DNA from: Actinomycetota bacterium
Lineage (GTDB): Bacteria; Actinomycetota; Nitriliruptoria; Nitriliruptorales; JAHWKO01
Length of the DNA: 18,422 nucleotides
NCBI GenBank assembly: GCA_019347855.1
Contig: JAHWKO010000046.1
Coordinates: forward strand, 1-18,422
Direction of reading: 5' to 3'
Shown: positions 7,018-15,095 of the stretch, piece after piece
How the letters are laid out: each line of letters starts with the position of its first letter
How positions within the stretch are numbered: position 1 is the first letter of the stretch
Made by a program: the position numbers and the translations under genes
The notes under the pieces: generated by a model
Seen by the model: the letters and a program-made list of their open reading frames with translations, nothing else
Told to the model about the DNA's origin: nothing
Database searches by the model: none

Positions 7018-7744
7018 CCCGTCGCCGCCAGACGAGGACGGCGGTGAACGCCACCACCGCTGCCCCCAGGGCGATCAGCGCTGCGATCAGCAGGGGCGGC
7101 GGTCCCGGATCTGCCGACACCGCCGAGATGGTGCGCATCTGCTCGAGGGGCGCGTGCCAGACCAGGCTGTTGCCGTCGACCTCGTGGGCGTCGTGGCTCA
7201 CGGGGGCTGCCGGCAGCGTGACCCGCACGTCGTACCGGACGAACTCGTCGCCCTGTTCCTCCAGCAGACGCTGCAGGTCGTCGGCGTCGAAGCCCACGCC
7301 GACGCCCTCGGCGCCGGGCGCCGCGGGCAGGCGCAGGCCGACGCGCCCAGACATCGCGATCGCCCCGCTGTCCCGGCGTTCGAGCTGGAGGTCCTCGTGC
7401 ACCCGAAGATCGTCCTGGTCGAGCGCGCCGTTGAGTTCGGCCGCCAGTCGCTGGAAGCCGGCGGGATCGTCGAACGACGCGCGCAGCCGCACGCCGACAC
7501 CGCCGTCCGCATCGGGCTGGCGCACGACCTCCCACTCCGGAGCCGCCGCCGAGGCCTCCTCGAGCCCCTCGAGCGGGTCCATGCCCGCGTCCTGGAGGGT
7601 GGCGGTCAGCTCCTCGTCGAGCGACACCTCGAACACGAACGTCCCGGACCCATCACGCTCGACGGTGACATCGCTCGCTAGTCGTACCTGGCACGCCGAC
7701 GCCAGCACCAGCGCCAGGCACAGCACGGACCAACGTCGCAGCAC
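7001..7744 (-). CDS. LppM-like membrane lipoprotein (DUF3153 type)
   Basis: A 247-residue exported protein. The N-terminus has two arginines, a hydrophobic stretch and a lipobox LASAC, so C18 would be lipidated. The mature part starts with short strands (VRLASDVTVERDGSGTFVFEVSLDEE), the usual opening of LppM-like domains. A hydrophobic helix (about 218-239) followed by RRR near the C-terminus gives a second membrane anchor with the tail in the cytoplasm. LppM of Mycobacterium has been connected to phagosome interaction; here only an envelope location can be claimed. The start is GTG with GAGG 5 bases upstream. It diverges from the GspE/PilB fusion gene over 144 bp, and its 3' end overlaps the uncharacterised plus-strand gene by 17 bases. 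Confidence 0.85.
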   Translation of the reverse strand: MLRRWSVLCLALVLASACQVRLASDVTVERDGSGTFVFEVSLDEELTATLQDAGMDPLEGLEEASAAAPEWEVVRQPDADGGVGVRLRASFDDPAGFQRLAAELNGALDQDDLRVHEDLQLERRDSGAIAMSGRVGLRLPAAPGAEGVGVGFDADDLQRLLEEQGDEFVRYDVRVTLPAAPVSHDAHEVDGNSLVWHAPLEQMRTISAVSADPGPPPLLIAALIALGAAVVAFTAVLVWRRRVSPGG

Positions 7745-7888
7745 GGGGACCTCGGGAACGCGAGGGAACGGACCCGGAGGCTACCGAGGGCGCTACAGGT
7801 ACCGTCGCTCGGTGCCGACCATGCTCGAGGGCCCGGTCCGGCAGGGGCCCTTCCGCGCATGCGACGACAAGGACGACAAGAGGGACGG
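7745..7888. promoter_or_regulatory. Divergent intergenic region with a leader hairpin
   Basis: This 144-bp gap holds the promoters of the lipoprotein and the GspE/PilB fusion. TAGCCT on the minus strand (7783-7778) is a -10 candidate for the lipoprotein. On the plus side, AGGGCCC (7828-7834) and GGGCCCT (7845-7851) form a perfect 7-bp stem with a 10-base loop in the expected leader, and GAGGGA (7880-7885) is the ribosome site that decides the ATG at 7889. No convincing -35 hexamer was found. Confidence 0.4.
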
Positions 7889-10240
7889 ATGGCGAAGTCA
7901 CCCACGCGGCGCCGCCTCGGCGAGATCCTGCTCGCGGCCGACGTCCTCACCGAGGAAGAGCTCGAGGACGCGCTGGCCGAGCAGGCCACACCTGGGAGCC
8001 GGGCCCGGCTCGGGACGACCGTCGTGCGCATGGGGATGGCCGACGAGGAGGACATCGTCGCAGCCCTCGCGACCCAGCTCGGGATGGACGAGGTCGACCT
8101 CGCCTCAACGGCACCCGCTCCCGAGGCGGTCGGTCGGGTCCCGAGGAACCTCGCGCACCGGCACCTGGCGCTCCCCATCCACCTCGAGGACGGGACCCTC
8201 ACCGTCGCGGTCTCCGATCCCACGAACGTGCTCGCCAAGGACGACCTGCGCGCAGCCGCCGGGGTCGACAGCATCCGGATGGTGGTCGCCAGCGAGAGCT
8301 CGATCCGGGAGGCACTGCGGCACGCGTACGGCGCCGACCAGAGCGCGCTGGACGCGCTCGGTGACGACATCCAGGTCGAGGAGCAGCACGACCTCGCCCC
8401 CGAAGACCTCGAGGGGGCGGCGGGTGCTGACGACCAGCCCATCGTCCGGCTCGCGAACCTCATCCTCGCCGAAGCCGTCCACACCCGCGCCAGCGACGTG
8501 CACGTCGAGCCGGGGCGCAACCACGTGCGGATCCGGTACCGGATCGACGGCATGCTCCGCGAGGTCATGCGTGTCCCGCGCGACGCCTCGGCGGCCCTGA
8601 CCTCCCGTCTCAAGATCATGGCGCGGCTCGACATCGCCGAGCGGCGGCGCCCCCAGGACGGCCGCACCGTCGTGAAGGTCGAAGGCCAGGAGGTCGACCT
8701 GCGCGTGTCGACCCTGCCGACGATGTTCGGCGAGACCGTCGTGCTCCGGCTGCTCCGCAAGGGCGTCGAGCAGCTCGAGATCGACGAGGTCGGCCTGAGC
8801 CCGGACCAGATGGCCCAGTACCGATGGGCGCTCGACCGGCCGCAGGGACTGATCATCATCACCGGGCCGACCGGATCCGGGAAGACCACGACGCTGTACA
8901 CCGGCCTGAACGAGATCGCCGACCCGGTGCGCAACATCGTCACGCTCGAGGACCCGATCGAGTACCAGCTCGAGGGCGTCAACCAGACCCAGATCCACGA
9001 GAAGGTCGGCCTGACCTTCGCCCGGGGGCTGCGCAGCGTGTTGCGACAGGACCCCGACGTCGTGCTGGTCGGCGAGGTCCGCGACGAGGACACCGCCGCG
9101 CTCGCGATGCAGGCATCGTTCACCGGTCACCTCGTGCTCACGACCCTGCACACCAACGACGCCCCGTCCTCGATCGTGAGGCTGCTCGACCTCGGGGTCG
9201 AGCCGTTCCACATCGCCTCGTCGCTGCTACTGGTCGTCTCGCAGCGGCTGATCCGGATCACCTGCGACAGGTGCGCGGAGCCCTACGAGCCCGAGGACCG
9301 CACGTTGTCGATGCTCGGGCTCACCCGGGCGGACATCGCAGACGGCACCCTCCTGCGCGGCACGGGGTGCGAGATCTGCGGCCGCACCGGCTTCCGGGGC
9401 CGCGAGGGCATCTTCGAGATGCTGCCGGTCACCGCGTCGGTACGGGAGCTGCTCATGGAGGGCGCGACCGAGATCCAGCTAGCACGCCTCGCCAGGGCCG
9501 AGGGCATGCGCACGCTGCGGGAAGACGGCATCCGCGCGGCGCTCGAGGGCAGGACCACCCTCGAGGAGGTCCTGCGGGTCACCCCCTCCGAGACGCTGAC
9601 GACCCACCGCTGTGCCGAGTGCGGCCACCAGATCGCCGAGGGCTTCGTGGCGTGCCCGCAGTGCGGGAACGCGCTGGGGGTCGAGGCGTGCCGCGAGTGC
9701 GGACGACACCTCGAGAGCAGCTGGCGCATCTGTCCGTACTGCCGGAGTCCCGTCAAGCGTCGCCGCGAGGACGACGATCCCGTCCGGATCGAGGGTCCCG
9801 AGGAGCCGCGCCCACCCGAGATCAGTGGGAACGGGGGGCCCGCCCCGATCGAGGAACGCCCCCTGCCGATCGTGCTCGTCGTCGACGACGACCAGGCGAT
9901 CCGCGAGCTCGTCGGCCTGATGCTCGTGGACGACTACGACGTGCTCGAAGCGGCCAACGGCGAGGAAGCGATCGAGATGGCCAAGCGCCACCGGCCGGAC
10001 GCGGTCGTCCTCGACCTCCGGCTCCCCGACATGTCCGGGGTCGAGGTGACCCGCGCGCTGCGCTCCGACGAGGCCACCCGCTGGATACCGATCCTGATGA
10101 TCACCGGCGAGGAGAACACCGAACGCGAGGTCGAGAGCCTCGTCGCAGGCGTGGACGACTACCTCCTGAAGCCGGTGAACGACGACGTGCTCCGCGGGCG
10201 CCTCACGGCGGCACGCCGACGCGCCACGACCGGCCCCTGA
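7889..10240 (+). CDS. GspE/PilB-type secretion or pilus ATPase fused to zinc ribbons and a response-regulator receiver domain
   Basis: A 783-residue protein of unusual composition. Residues about 5-150 form the MshEN/T2SSE N-terminal domain (GEILLAADVLTEEEL). The ATPase core has an Asp-box region (ASDVHVEPG), Walker A GPTGSGKT (326-333), Walker B VVLVGEVRDE (391-400), a His box (TTLHTNDA) and the PilB/GspE tetracysteine zinc site C459/C462/C494/C497. All of this is normal. After residue 570 come two added four-cysteine ribbons (C575/C578/C589/C592 and C601/C604/C615/C618), an acidic proline-rich linker, and a full CheY-like receiver (about 659-780) with D666/D667, phospho-acceptor D709, T739 and K761. 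Inference: phosphorylation tunes assembly or extrusion of type IV pili or a related system. No pilC, pilT, pilin or histidine kinase lies beside it. ATG 7889 is preferred over ATG 7859 because only it has a ribosome site. Confidence 0.95.
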   Translation: MAKSPTRRRLGEILLAADVLTEEELEDALAEQATPGSRARLGTTVVRMGMADEEDIVAALATQLGMDEVDLASTAPAPEAVGRVPRNLAHRHLALPIHLEDGTLTVAVSDPTNVLAKDDLRAAAGVDSIRMVVASESSIREALRHAYGADQSALDALGDDIQVEEQHDLAPEDLEGAAGADDQPIVRLANLILAEAVHTRASDVHVEPGRNHVRIRYRIDGMLREVMRVPRDASAALTSRLKIMARLDIAERRRPQDGRTVVKVEGQEVDLRVSTLPTMFGETVVLRLLRKGVEQLEIDEVGLSPDQMAQYRWALDRPQGLIIITGPTGSGKTTTLYTGLNEIADPVRNIVTLEDPIEYQLEGVNQTQIHEKVGLTFARGLRSVLRQDPDVVLVGEVRDEDTAALAMQASFTGHLVLTTLHTNDAPSSIVRLLDLGVEPFHIASSLLLVVSQRLIRITCDRCAEPYEPEDRTLSMLGLTRADIADGTLLRGTGCEICGRTGFRGREGIFEMLPVTASVRELLMEGATEIQLARLARAEGMRTLREDGIRAALEGRTTLEEVLRVTPSETLTTHRCAECGHQIAEGFVACPQCGNALGVEACRECGRHLESSWRICPYCRSPVKRRREDDDPVRIEGPEEPRPPEISGNGGPAPIEERPLPIVLVVDDDQAIRELVGLMLVDDYDVLEAANGEEAIEMAKRHRPDAVVLDLRLPDMSGVEVTRALRSDEATRWIPILMITGEENTEREVESLVAGVDDYLLKPVNDDVLRGRLTAARRRATTGP

Positions 10241-10254
10241 GCGCGTCCTCGACG

Positions 10255-10284
10255 TTCAGAGCCGTCGGGCGCCTCCGGTAGCAT
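10255..10284 (+). promoter_or_regulatory. Candidate promoter of mrp
   Basis: TTCAGA (10255-10260), an 18-base spacer and TAGCAT (10279-10284) lie in the 102-bp gap before mrp. The mrp ATG follows with a GGAGG site (10331-10335) 7 bases upstream. The -35 match is loose. Confidence 0.35.
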
Positions 10285-10342
10285 CGAAGGTCCAGCCGAG
10301 CCCCCGCTCCTTGGGATCCCTACCCGTCCCGGAGGTCCCGGC

Positions 10343-11452
10343 ATGCCCACCGCAGAGCAGGTCCGCGAGGCGCTGGCCGGCGTCCAGGACCCCGACATCG
10401 ACAAGCCCGTCACCGAGCTCGGGCTGGTCGACCACGTCGTCGTCGACGAGGGGACGGTGCGGCTGCGTTACAACCTCACGATCCCGGGTGAGCAGCAGCA
10501 GCGCCAGGTCGACGCGGAGATCCGTCAGGTCCTGCGGTCGCTCGATGGCGTCTCCGAGGTGGACATCTCCTGGGAGGCACTGTCCGACGACCGCCGCGCC
10601 GACCTCGCGCACCGTCTGCGCGCCGAGCGCGGGCAGACCGACGACGAGATCATCTTCTCGAAGCCGGGGAACCGGACCAAGGTCATCTCGATCGCGTCGG
10701 GCAAGGGTGGTGTGGGCAAGTCCTCGGTGACCGTGAACCTCGCCGCGGCGCTCGCCGACGAGGGGCACGTCGTCGGGGTCCTCGACGCGGACATCTACGG
10801 CTACTCGGTGCCGCGCATGCTCGGCGTCTCGGGCCGTCCCGTGGGCATGGAGGGGCTCGTCATGCCCCTGCGGGCCCACGGCTGCAAGGTGATCTCGATC
10901 GGGTTCTTCCTGCCCGACCCGGACAAGCCCGTGATGTGGCGCGGCCCCATGCTGCACCGGGCGCTCCAGCAGTTCCTCTCGGACGTCTACTGGGGCGACC
11001 TCGACTTCCTGCTGTGCGACCTGCCGCCCGGGACCGGCGACATCGCGATCTCGCTGGGTCAGATGCTGCCGACCTCCGACCTGATCGTCGTGACCACCCC
11101 GCAGGAGGCCGCGCAGAAGGTCGCGATCCGCGCGGGGCAGATGGCCGAGGAGACGGGGATGATCGTCTCCGGGGTCGTCGAGAACATGGCCGGCTTCACG
11201 TGCCCCGACTGCGGATCCCACCACGACATCTTCGGCAGCGGGGGTGGCGAGGAACTGGCTGCGGAGCTCGACACCGACCTCCTGGGCAGGGTCCCGATCG
11301 ACGTGCGTCTGCGTGAGGGCGGCGATCACGGGGTCCCCCTGGTCCTCAGCCATCCCGAGGTCCCGGCAGCGACCGCGCTGCGTGACGTCGCGGCCGGCAT
11401 CGCACGCCGCGCCCGCTCGGTGGTCGGCAAGCAGCTGCCGATCACGGGCTGA
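10343..11452 (+). CDS. mrp: Mrp/ApbC-family iron-sulfur cluster carrier ATPase
   Basis: A 369-residue cytosolic ATPase that binds and transfers [4Fe-4S] clusters to apo-proteins. The N-terminal MIP18/DUF59 domain (about 1-90, VQDPDIDKPVTELGLVDHV) lacks an obvious cysteine. The P-loop domain has SGKGGVGKSS (119-128), DADIYGYSVPRML, WRGPMLHRALQQF, LCDLPPGTGD (224-233) and TTPQEAA. The CPDC pair (287-290) is the dimer-bridging cluster site. Length and architecture are standard. In mycobacteria mrp lies a few genes from tatB of the sigE cluster and converges with it, and the same arrangement is seen here. The PQQ-propeller gene starts 8 bases after the stop. Confidence 0.96.
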   Translation: MPTAEQVREALAGVQDPDIDKPVTELGLVDHVVVDEGTVRLRYNLTIPGEQQQRQVDAEIRQVLRSLDGVSEVDISWEALSDDRRADLAHRLRAERGQTDDEIIFSKPGNRTKVISIASGKGGVGKSSVTVNLAAALADEGHVVGVLDADIYGYSVPRMLGVSGRPVGMEGLVMPLRAHGCKVISIGFFLPDPDKPVMWRGPMLHRALQQFLSDVYWGDLDFLLCDLPPGTGDIAISLGQMLPTSDLIVVTTPQEAAQKVAIRAGQMAEETGMIVSGVVENMAGFTCPDCGSHHDIFGSGGGEELAAELDTDLLGRVPIDVRLREGGDHGVPLVLSHPEVPAATALRDVAAGIARRARSVVGKQLPITG

Positions 11453-11460
11453 TCCCGCCG

Positions 11461-12810
11461 GTGGCGCGCTGTCGCGAGTGCGGCACCGAGCAGGACACCG
11501 GCCGCTTCTGCGGGCACTGCGGGGCGGCCCTCCCCTCGGGACGACCCGCGAGCGGGGCACCGGACGGCGACGACGGGTCCGAGCTGGCCACGACCAGCGC
11601 GCCGTCATGGTGGCGCTGGACCGCAGGCGCCGTCGTGGCGGTCGCCGTAGGTATCGCGGTCGCGTTCCAGGGCAGCTCCGTGGACCGGTCAGCAGCACCC
11701 GACCAGGGCCGCGCGCAGCCGACATCGGCGTCGGCCTCCCCCCAGAGCGGTCCGCCACCGCTGCCGACCACGGTCCCGGGGAGCTGCCCGGATGCGGTCG
11801 TGGGGTGCGTCCTGTGGCGTACGGACCTCACGGGCGCCACCTCGATCACCGTGCCCGTCGCCGGCCGGGACCCGCGGCACGCGTACCTGGGCGCGGTCCT
11901 GCCCGACGGCGGAGGGGCGCTCTACGCGATCGACCCGGCGAACGGGATCCAGCTGTGGCGTCGCCGGTTGCCGGGCCCCCCACGCGCTCCGATCGTCACC
12001 CCCTGGGGGGCGGTGGTGGTCGCCTACGACGACCCGAGGGCCGGGTCAGGGCTGCGGTCGTACAACCCGGACACCGGCGAGCTCGGCTGGCAGGCGGAAG
12101 GCGCGCTGGCGGGACGGACCACCGCGGGTCCCGTCGTCGCGGGGCGGACCGTCGCGTCCGCAGGACCGCGGCAGTTCATGCTCCACCACCAGGACACCGG
12201 CGCGGTCACCCTGATCGAGATCGACGGGACGCCGGCGGCGATGCTCGGCGGCGGTGACGGCGACGCAGCGACGTTCCTCGTGCTGATGGACGACGGCGTG
12301 CGCGCCTACGCCACGGATGGCTCGACCCGTTGGACCTCCACGGCGTCGACCATGGGGACCACGATGCCCGACGGCCGGACGGTGCTGGTCGAACCGCCCG
12401 ACCAGGTCGTCGGCATCGCCGGAGCACGCGGCGAGGTCTGGCGTCGCACTCTCGACATCCTGGCGATCCCGCCCGTCGTCGCCGGGTCCGAAGCCCTGCT
12501 GAGCGCTCCCGACGGATCCTTGATCCGACTGTCGCTGGAGGACGGGACCGACCTCGGACGCGTCGACCTCGACGAGGGGCTCGTCAGTGGCCCGTTCAGC
12601 ATCGACGGAGGGACCGCCTTCCTGCCCGCCTGTGGCGGGGTGACCGCGATCACCCTCGCGACCGGCGAGGAGGTCTTCGCGACCGGGCTCCCCTCGGGGC
12701 CGACGGCGTGCGGGGACCTCCCCACCGTCGTCCCGGGAGAGGGCGGTCCACTGCTCGTCGGGACCGGCACCCGGCTGCACGGCCTGATCCGCGCGTCGTC
12801 ACTCCCGTAG
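11461..12810 (+). CDS. Zinc ribbon-TM-PQQ-like beta-propeller membrane protein
   Basis: A 449-residue protein. A four-cysteine ribbon at the extreme N-terminus (C4, C7, C17, C20) is followed by a Gly/Ser/Asp linker, one transmembrane helix (about 51-70, WRWTAGAVVAVAVGIAVAF), a Pro/Ser-rich spacer, then about 330 residues of repeated blades. Blade signatures include LYAIDPANGIQLWRRRLPG, LRSYNPDTGELGWQAEG, VRAYATDGSTRWTS, VVGIAGARGEVWRR and VTAITLATGEEVFATG. These have the A-x-D/D-G-x-x-x-W pattern of PQQ/BamB-like propellers. The expected topology is ribbon inside, propeller outside. Such propellers often act as scaffolds rather than dehydrogenases, and no enzyme motif is seen. GTG 11461 is chosen because it keeps the ribbon intact, though no good ribosome site precedes it, suggesting coupling to mrp. 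Its 3' end overlaps the convergent PAP2 gene by 12 bases. Confidence 0.87.
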   Translation: MARCRECGTEQDTGRFCGHCGAALPSGRPASGAPDGDDGSELATTSAPSWWRWTAGAVVAVAVGIAVAFQGSSVDRSAAPDQGRAQPTSASASPQSGPPPLPTTVPGSCPDAVVGCVLWRTDLTGATSITVPVAGRDPRHAYLGAVLPDGGGALYAIDPANGIQLWRRRLPGPPRAPIVTPWGAVVVAYDDPRAGSGLRSYNPDTGELGWQAEGALAGRTTAGPVVAGRTVASAGPRQFMLHHQDTGAVTLIEIDGTPAAMLGGGDGDAATFLVLMDDGVRAYATDGSTRWTSTASTMGTTMPDGRTVLVEPPDQVVGIAGARGEVWRRTLDILAIPPVVAGSEALLSAPDGSLIRLSLEDGTDLGRVDLDEGLVSGPFSIDGGTAFLPACGGVTAITLATGEEVFATGLPSGPTACGDLPTVVPGEGGPLLVGTGTRLHGLIRASSLP

Positions 12811-13392
12811 CTCGCCGACGATCAGCCGCCAGGTCGCTCCGCTGAGCCCACCGAGGCCCAGTCCGGCCACGACGTCGGTCGGGTAGTGCACCCCCACGTA
12901 CACGCGGCTCGCCGCGACGAACATCGCGAGCGATCCTCCAGCCACGCCGCCCCCCGGCGGGAGGTGCGGGACCAGCACCGTCGCCACCGCCGCGGCAACC
13001 GCCGGGTGACCGCTGGGGAAAGACGAGCCAGCGGGCTCCGAGACCAAGCGCTCGGCCTCCTCGACCTGGTAGGGACGCGGCCGTTTGACGATCCGCTTCA
13101 TCGCCTGGGCCGCCGCCCACGCCAGTGACCCGGCGACGAAGGTGTCCACGGCCGCGCGGCGTCGCCCGGTGAGCGCCAGCACCGCAGCCAGCCCCGACAC
13201 GGCGAACACCGACCCGAGGTCGGTGGCGGACGACACCACCGTGTCGACGACCGGCCCACGGGGACGGCGCATCCGGACCGCCAGGGCCCGCTCGCGCTCC
13301 TCGAGCACCGCCGAGCGCATCGCGAACCAGGAGGCACCGATCGCGCCCAGCGCGGCGGCGACCACACCCGTGGCCTTGTACCGACGGCGCAC
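12799..13392 (-). CDS. PAP2-superfamily membrane phosphatase
   Basis: A 197-residue multi-pass membrane protein with all three phosphatidic-acid-phosphatase-2 signatures: KRIVKRPRP (99-107), PSGH (126-129) and SRVYVGVHYPTDV (142-154). The motif-2 and motif-3 histidines and the aspartate needed for the phosphohistidine mechanism are present. Likely substrates are lipid phosphates such as undecaprenyl pyrophosphate or phosphatidic acid, acting on the outer face of the membrane. About five hydrophobic segments are visible. The GTG start overlaps the tatB stop by one base (TAGTG), making it the last gene of the sigE-type operon. A role in recycling lipid carriers during envelope stress would fit, but this is inference. 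Confidence 0.92.
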   Translation of the reverse strand: MRRRYKATGVVAAALGAIGASWFAMRSAVLEERERALAVRMRRPRGPVVDTVVSSATDLGSVFAVSGLAAVLALTGRRRAAVDTFVAGSLAWAAAQAMKRIVKRPRPYQVEEAERLVSEPAGSSFPSGHPAVAAAVATVLVPHLPPGGGVAGGSLAMFVAASRVYVGVHYPTDVVAGLGLGGLSGATWRLIVGELRE

Positions 13393-13712
13393 TACGTGGC
13401 CTCGGGATCGGTGGGTGGCGGGGTGCGTCGCGGACGTGGCATCGACGAGGGCCCGTCCTGATGAGGCGAGGTGGCCGAGGTCAACTCACGCCCCACATCA
13501 CGCAACTCGTCACGCATCGAACGCAGCTCACGGTCCAGGTCCTCGAGCTCCGCGGCCTTCTTGAGCTCCGCCATGCTCTTGGACGTCTCCTCGCGGAACC
13601 GCGAGATGAACCGTCCGGCCTGCTGGGCGAGCTCCGGGAGCCGGTCCGGGCCGAAGACCAGCAGCGCGACGACCGCGATCACCAGGAGTTCGGGGAAGCC
13701 GAGGTTGCCCAC
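13392..13712 (-). CDS. tatB: Sec-independent protein translocase subunit TatB (TatA/B family)
   Basis: A 106-residue protein with an N-terminal membrane helix (about 7-21, FPELLVIAVVALLVFGP), the hallmark FGPDRLPELA hinge, an amphipathic helix (about 25-52) and a charged, proline-rich tail. TatB helps TatC receive twin-arginine substrates. The FGPDRLPE sequence and the length favour TatB over TatA, and the position directly after htrA in a sigE cluster matches mycobacterial tatB. No tatC is in the window. It starts 36 bases after the htrA stop and overlaps the PAP2 gene by one base. Confidence 0.92.
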   Translation of the reverse strand: MGNLGFPELLVIAVVALLVFGPDRLPELAQQAGRFISRFREETSKSMAELKKAAELEDLDRELRSMRDELRDVGRELTSATSPHQDGPSSMPRPRRTPPPTDPEAT

Positions 13713-13748
13713 CTGGTTCGCGCTCCGGGTCCGTGTGCGGGTCCGAGC

Positions 13749-15095
13749 CTAAAGGTCGAACTCGCCGAGCGTGACCTCGACCTCGATCCGCTCCCCGCCC
13801 CGCACGAGCTCGAGCAGGATCGTCTCCCCAGGCTCACGCGCCTGGATCTGGGCGACCAGCTGATCGAAGGTCTCGATCGTCTCACCGCCCGCGGACACGA
13901 TGACGTCGCCCGGTTCGACACCCGCCTGCGCCGCGGGACCGCCCTCCTCGACGGTCGCCACCAGCGCGCCCGTGCGGACGTCCAGCCCGAACTCGCGGAT
14001 CGCAGCGGCGGTCACGTCGGTCCCACTGATCCCCAGCCTGGCGTGTCGCACGACGCCGTCCTCGATGAGGGTGTCGACGACGGTCACCATCGTGTCCGAC
14101 GGGATCGCGAAGCCCACGCCCACGTTGCCGGCCTGCTGACCGGGGCCGGTGGTCGACAGGATCGCGGAGTTGATGCCGATCAGCCGGCCCTCGGCGTCCA
14201 CCAGCGCCCCGCCGGAGTTTCCGGGGTTGATCGCGGCGTCGGTCTGGATCACCCCCGTGAGCGGGATGAAGCCCTGCTCCCCTCCCGTGGTGATGGGGAT
14301 CTCGATGCTGCGGTTCAGCGCGGACACGACGCCGGCGGTCACGGAGGCGTCGAGACCGAACGGGCTGCCGATCGCGACCGCCGGCTCGCCGACGTCGGGG
14401 TCCTCCGTCCGCACGTTGATCGCGGGCAGCCCCGTGCGTTCCACCCTGACCACCGCCAGGTCGGTCAGCGGGTCCGTCCCGACGACCTCCGCGGTCACGG
14501 ACTCACCGTCGGCGAACTTCACCTCGAGCTCCTCGGCCCCCTCGACCACGTGGTTGTTGGTGACGATGTAGCCGTCCGACCGGTAGATCACGCCCGAGCC
14601 GAGCCCCTGCGGCTCCGCGATCCCTCCCTGGACGACCAGCCGGTCGATCCGGACGACGCTCGGGGTGACCGCCTGGGCGACCGCCTCGACGGAGGTCAGC
14701 CGACCGTCCCCTTCGCCCTGCACCACCTGGGGTGCCTGCACCTGCTCGATCACCTGCGGCGCGGTGCGCGCGAGGGTGAGCGTGCCAGCGGTCCCGAGGA
14801 CGGCACCGACCAGCGCACCGAGCAGCGCGGTCGCCATCCCCCGGCGGCCGGGCCGCGACGGGGCGTCGACCGTGCCCGTCGTGTCGGGCGGCCGGACCGA
14901 GCCCGCGGGGGAACCGGGGCCGTCGCGTTCCTCGTCCCACGAGGACGGGGGCGCCTGCGGGGCGGCGGGGCGCGGGCCCTCGGTCGTCACGCTGCCGGAG
15001 CGGCCCCGGGCGTACGCGGGGAGGTCGGCCCGGTCTCCCCCGGGCCGTTCCCACTCGCCGGTGCGGTCGTCGTCGTCCATCTGGTCCTCGTTCAT
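13749..15095 (-). CDS. htrA: HtrA/DegP-like membrane-anchored serine protease with PDZ domain
   Basis: A 448-residue S1C protease. A long disordered, acidic cytoplasmic N-terminus (1-86) leads to one transmembrane helix (about 87-109). The protease domain follows, with triad H182 (TNNHVVEG), D212 (DPLTDLAVV) and S294 (GNSGGAL), and then a PDZ domain (about 352-445, starting ARLGISG, with GGPAAQAGVEPGDVI). It degrades or refolds misfolded proteins outside the membrane and may cleave the anti-sigma factor. ATG 15095 is chosen because it overlaps the RseB-like gene's stop by 4 bases (ATGA). The frame is open to 15254, but that extension is arginine-rich and antisense-like. Architecture matches mycobacterial HtrA1 in the same position of the sigE locus. 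Confidence 0.95.
   Translation of the reverse strand: MNEDQMDDDDRTGEWERPGGDRADLPAYARGRSGSVTTEGPRPAAPQAPPSSWDEERDGPGSPAGSVRPPDTTGTVDAPSRPGRRGMATALLGALVGAVLGTAGTLTLARTAPQVIEQVQAPQVVQGEGDGRLTSVEAVAQAVTPSVVRIDRLVVQGGIAEPQGLGSGVIYRSDGYIVTNNHVVEGAEELEVKFADGESVTAEVVGTDPLTDLAVVRVERTGLPAINVRTEDPDVGEPAVAIGSPFGLDASVTAGVVSALNRSIEIPITTGGEQGFIPLTGVIQTDAAINPGNSGGALVDAEGRLIGINSAILSTTGPGQQAGNVGVGFAIPSDTMVTVVDTLIEDGVVRHARLGISGTDVTAAAIREFGLDVRTGALVATVEEGGPAAQAGVEPGDVIVSAGGETIETFDQLVAQIQAREPGETILLELVRGGERIEVEVTLGEFDL

Noticed and set aside
7859..7888. Upstream ATG for the GspE/PilB fusion
   Set aside because: It has no ribosome site and would add ten basic residues. ATG 7889 has GAGGGA upstream and leads straight into the N-terminal domain.
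7678..9123. Minus-strand 481-codon frame within the GspE/PilB gene
   Set aside because: It is Ser/Arg-rich shadow translation opposite a gene with full ATPase motifs.
10256..11758. Minus-strand 500-codon frame opposite mrp
   Set aside because: mrp on the plus strand has all family motifs. The antisense product is low-complexity and crosses two real genes.
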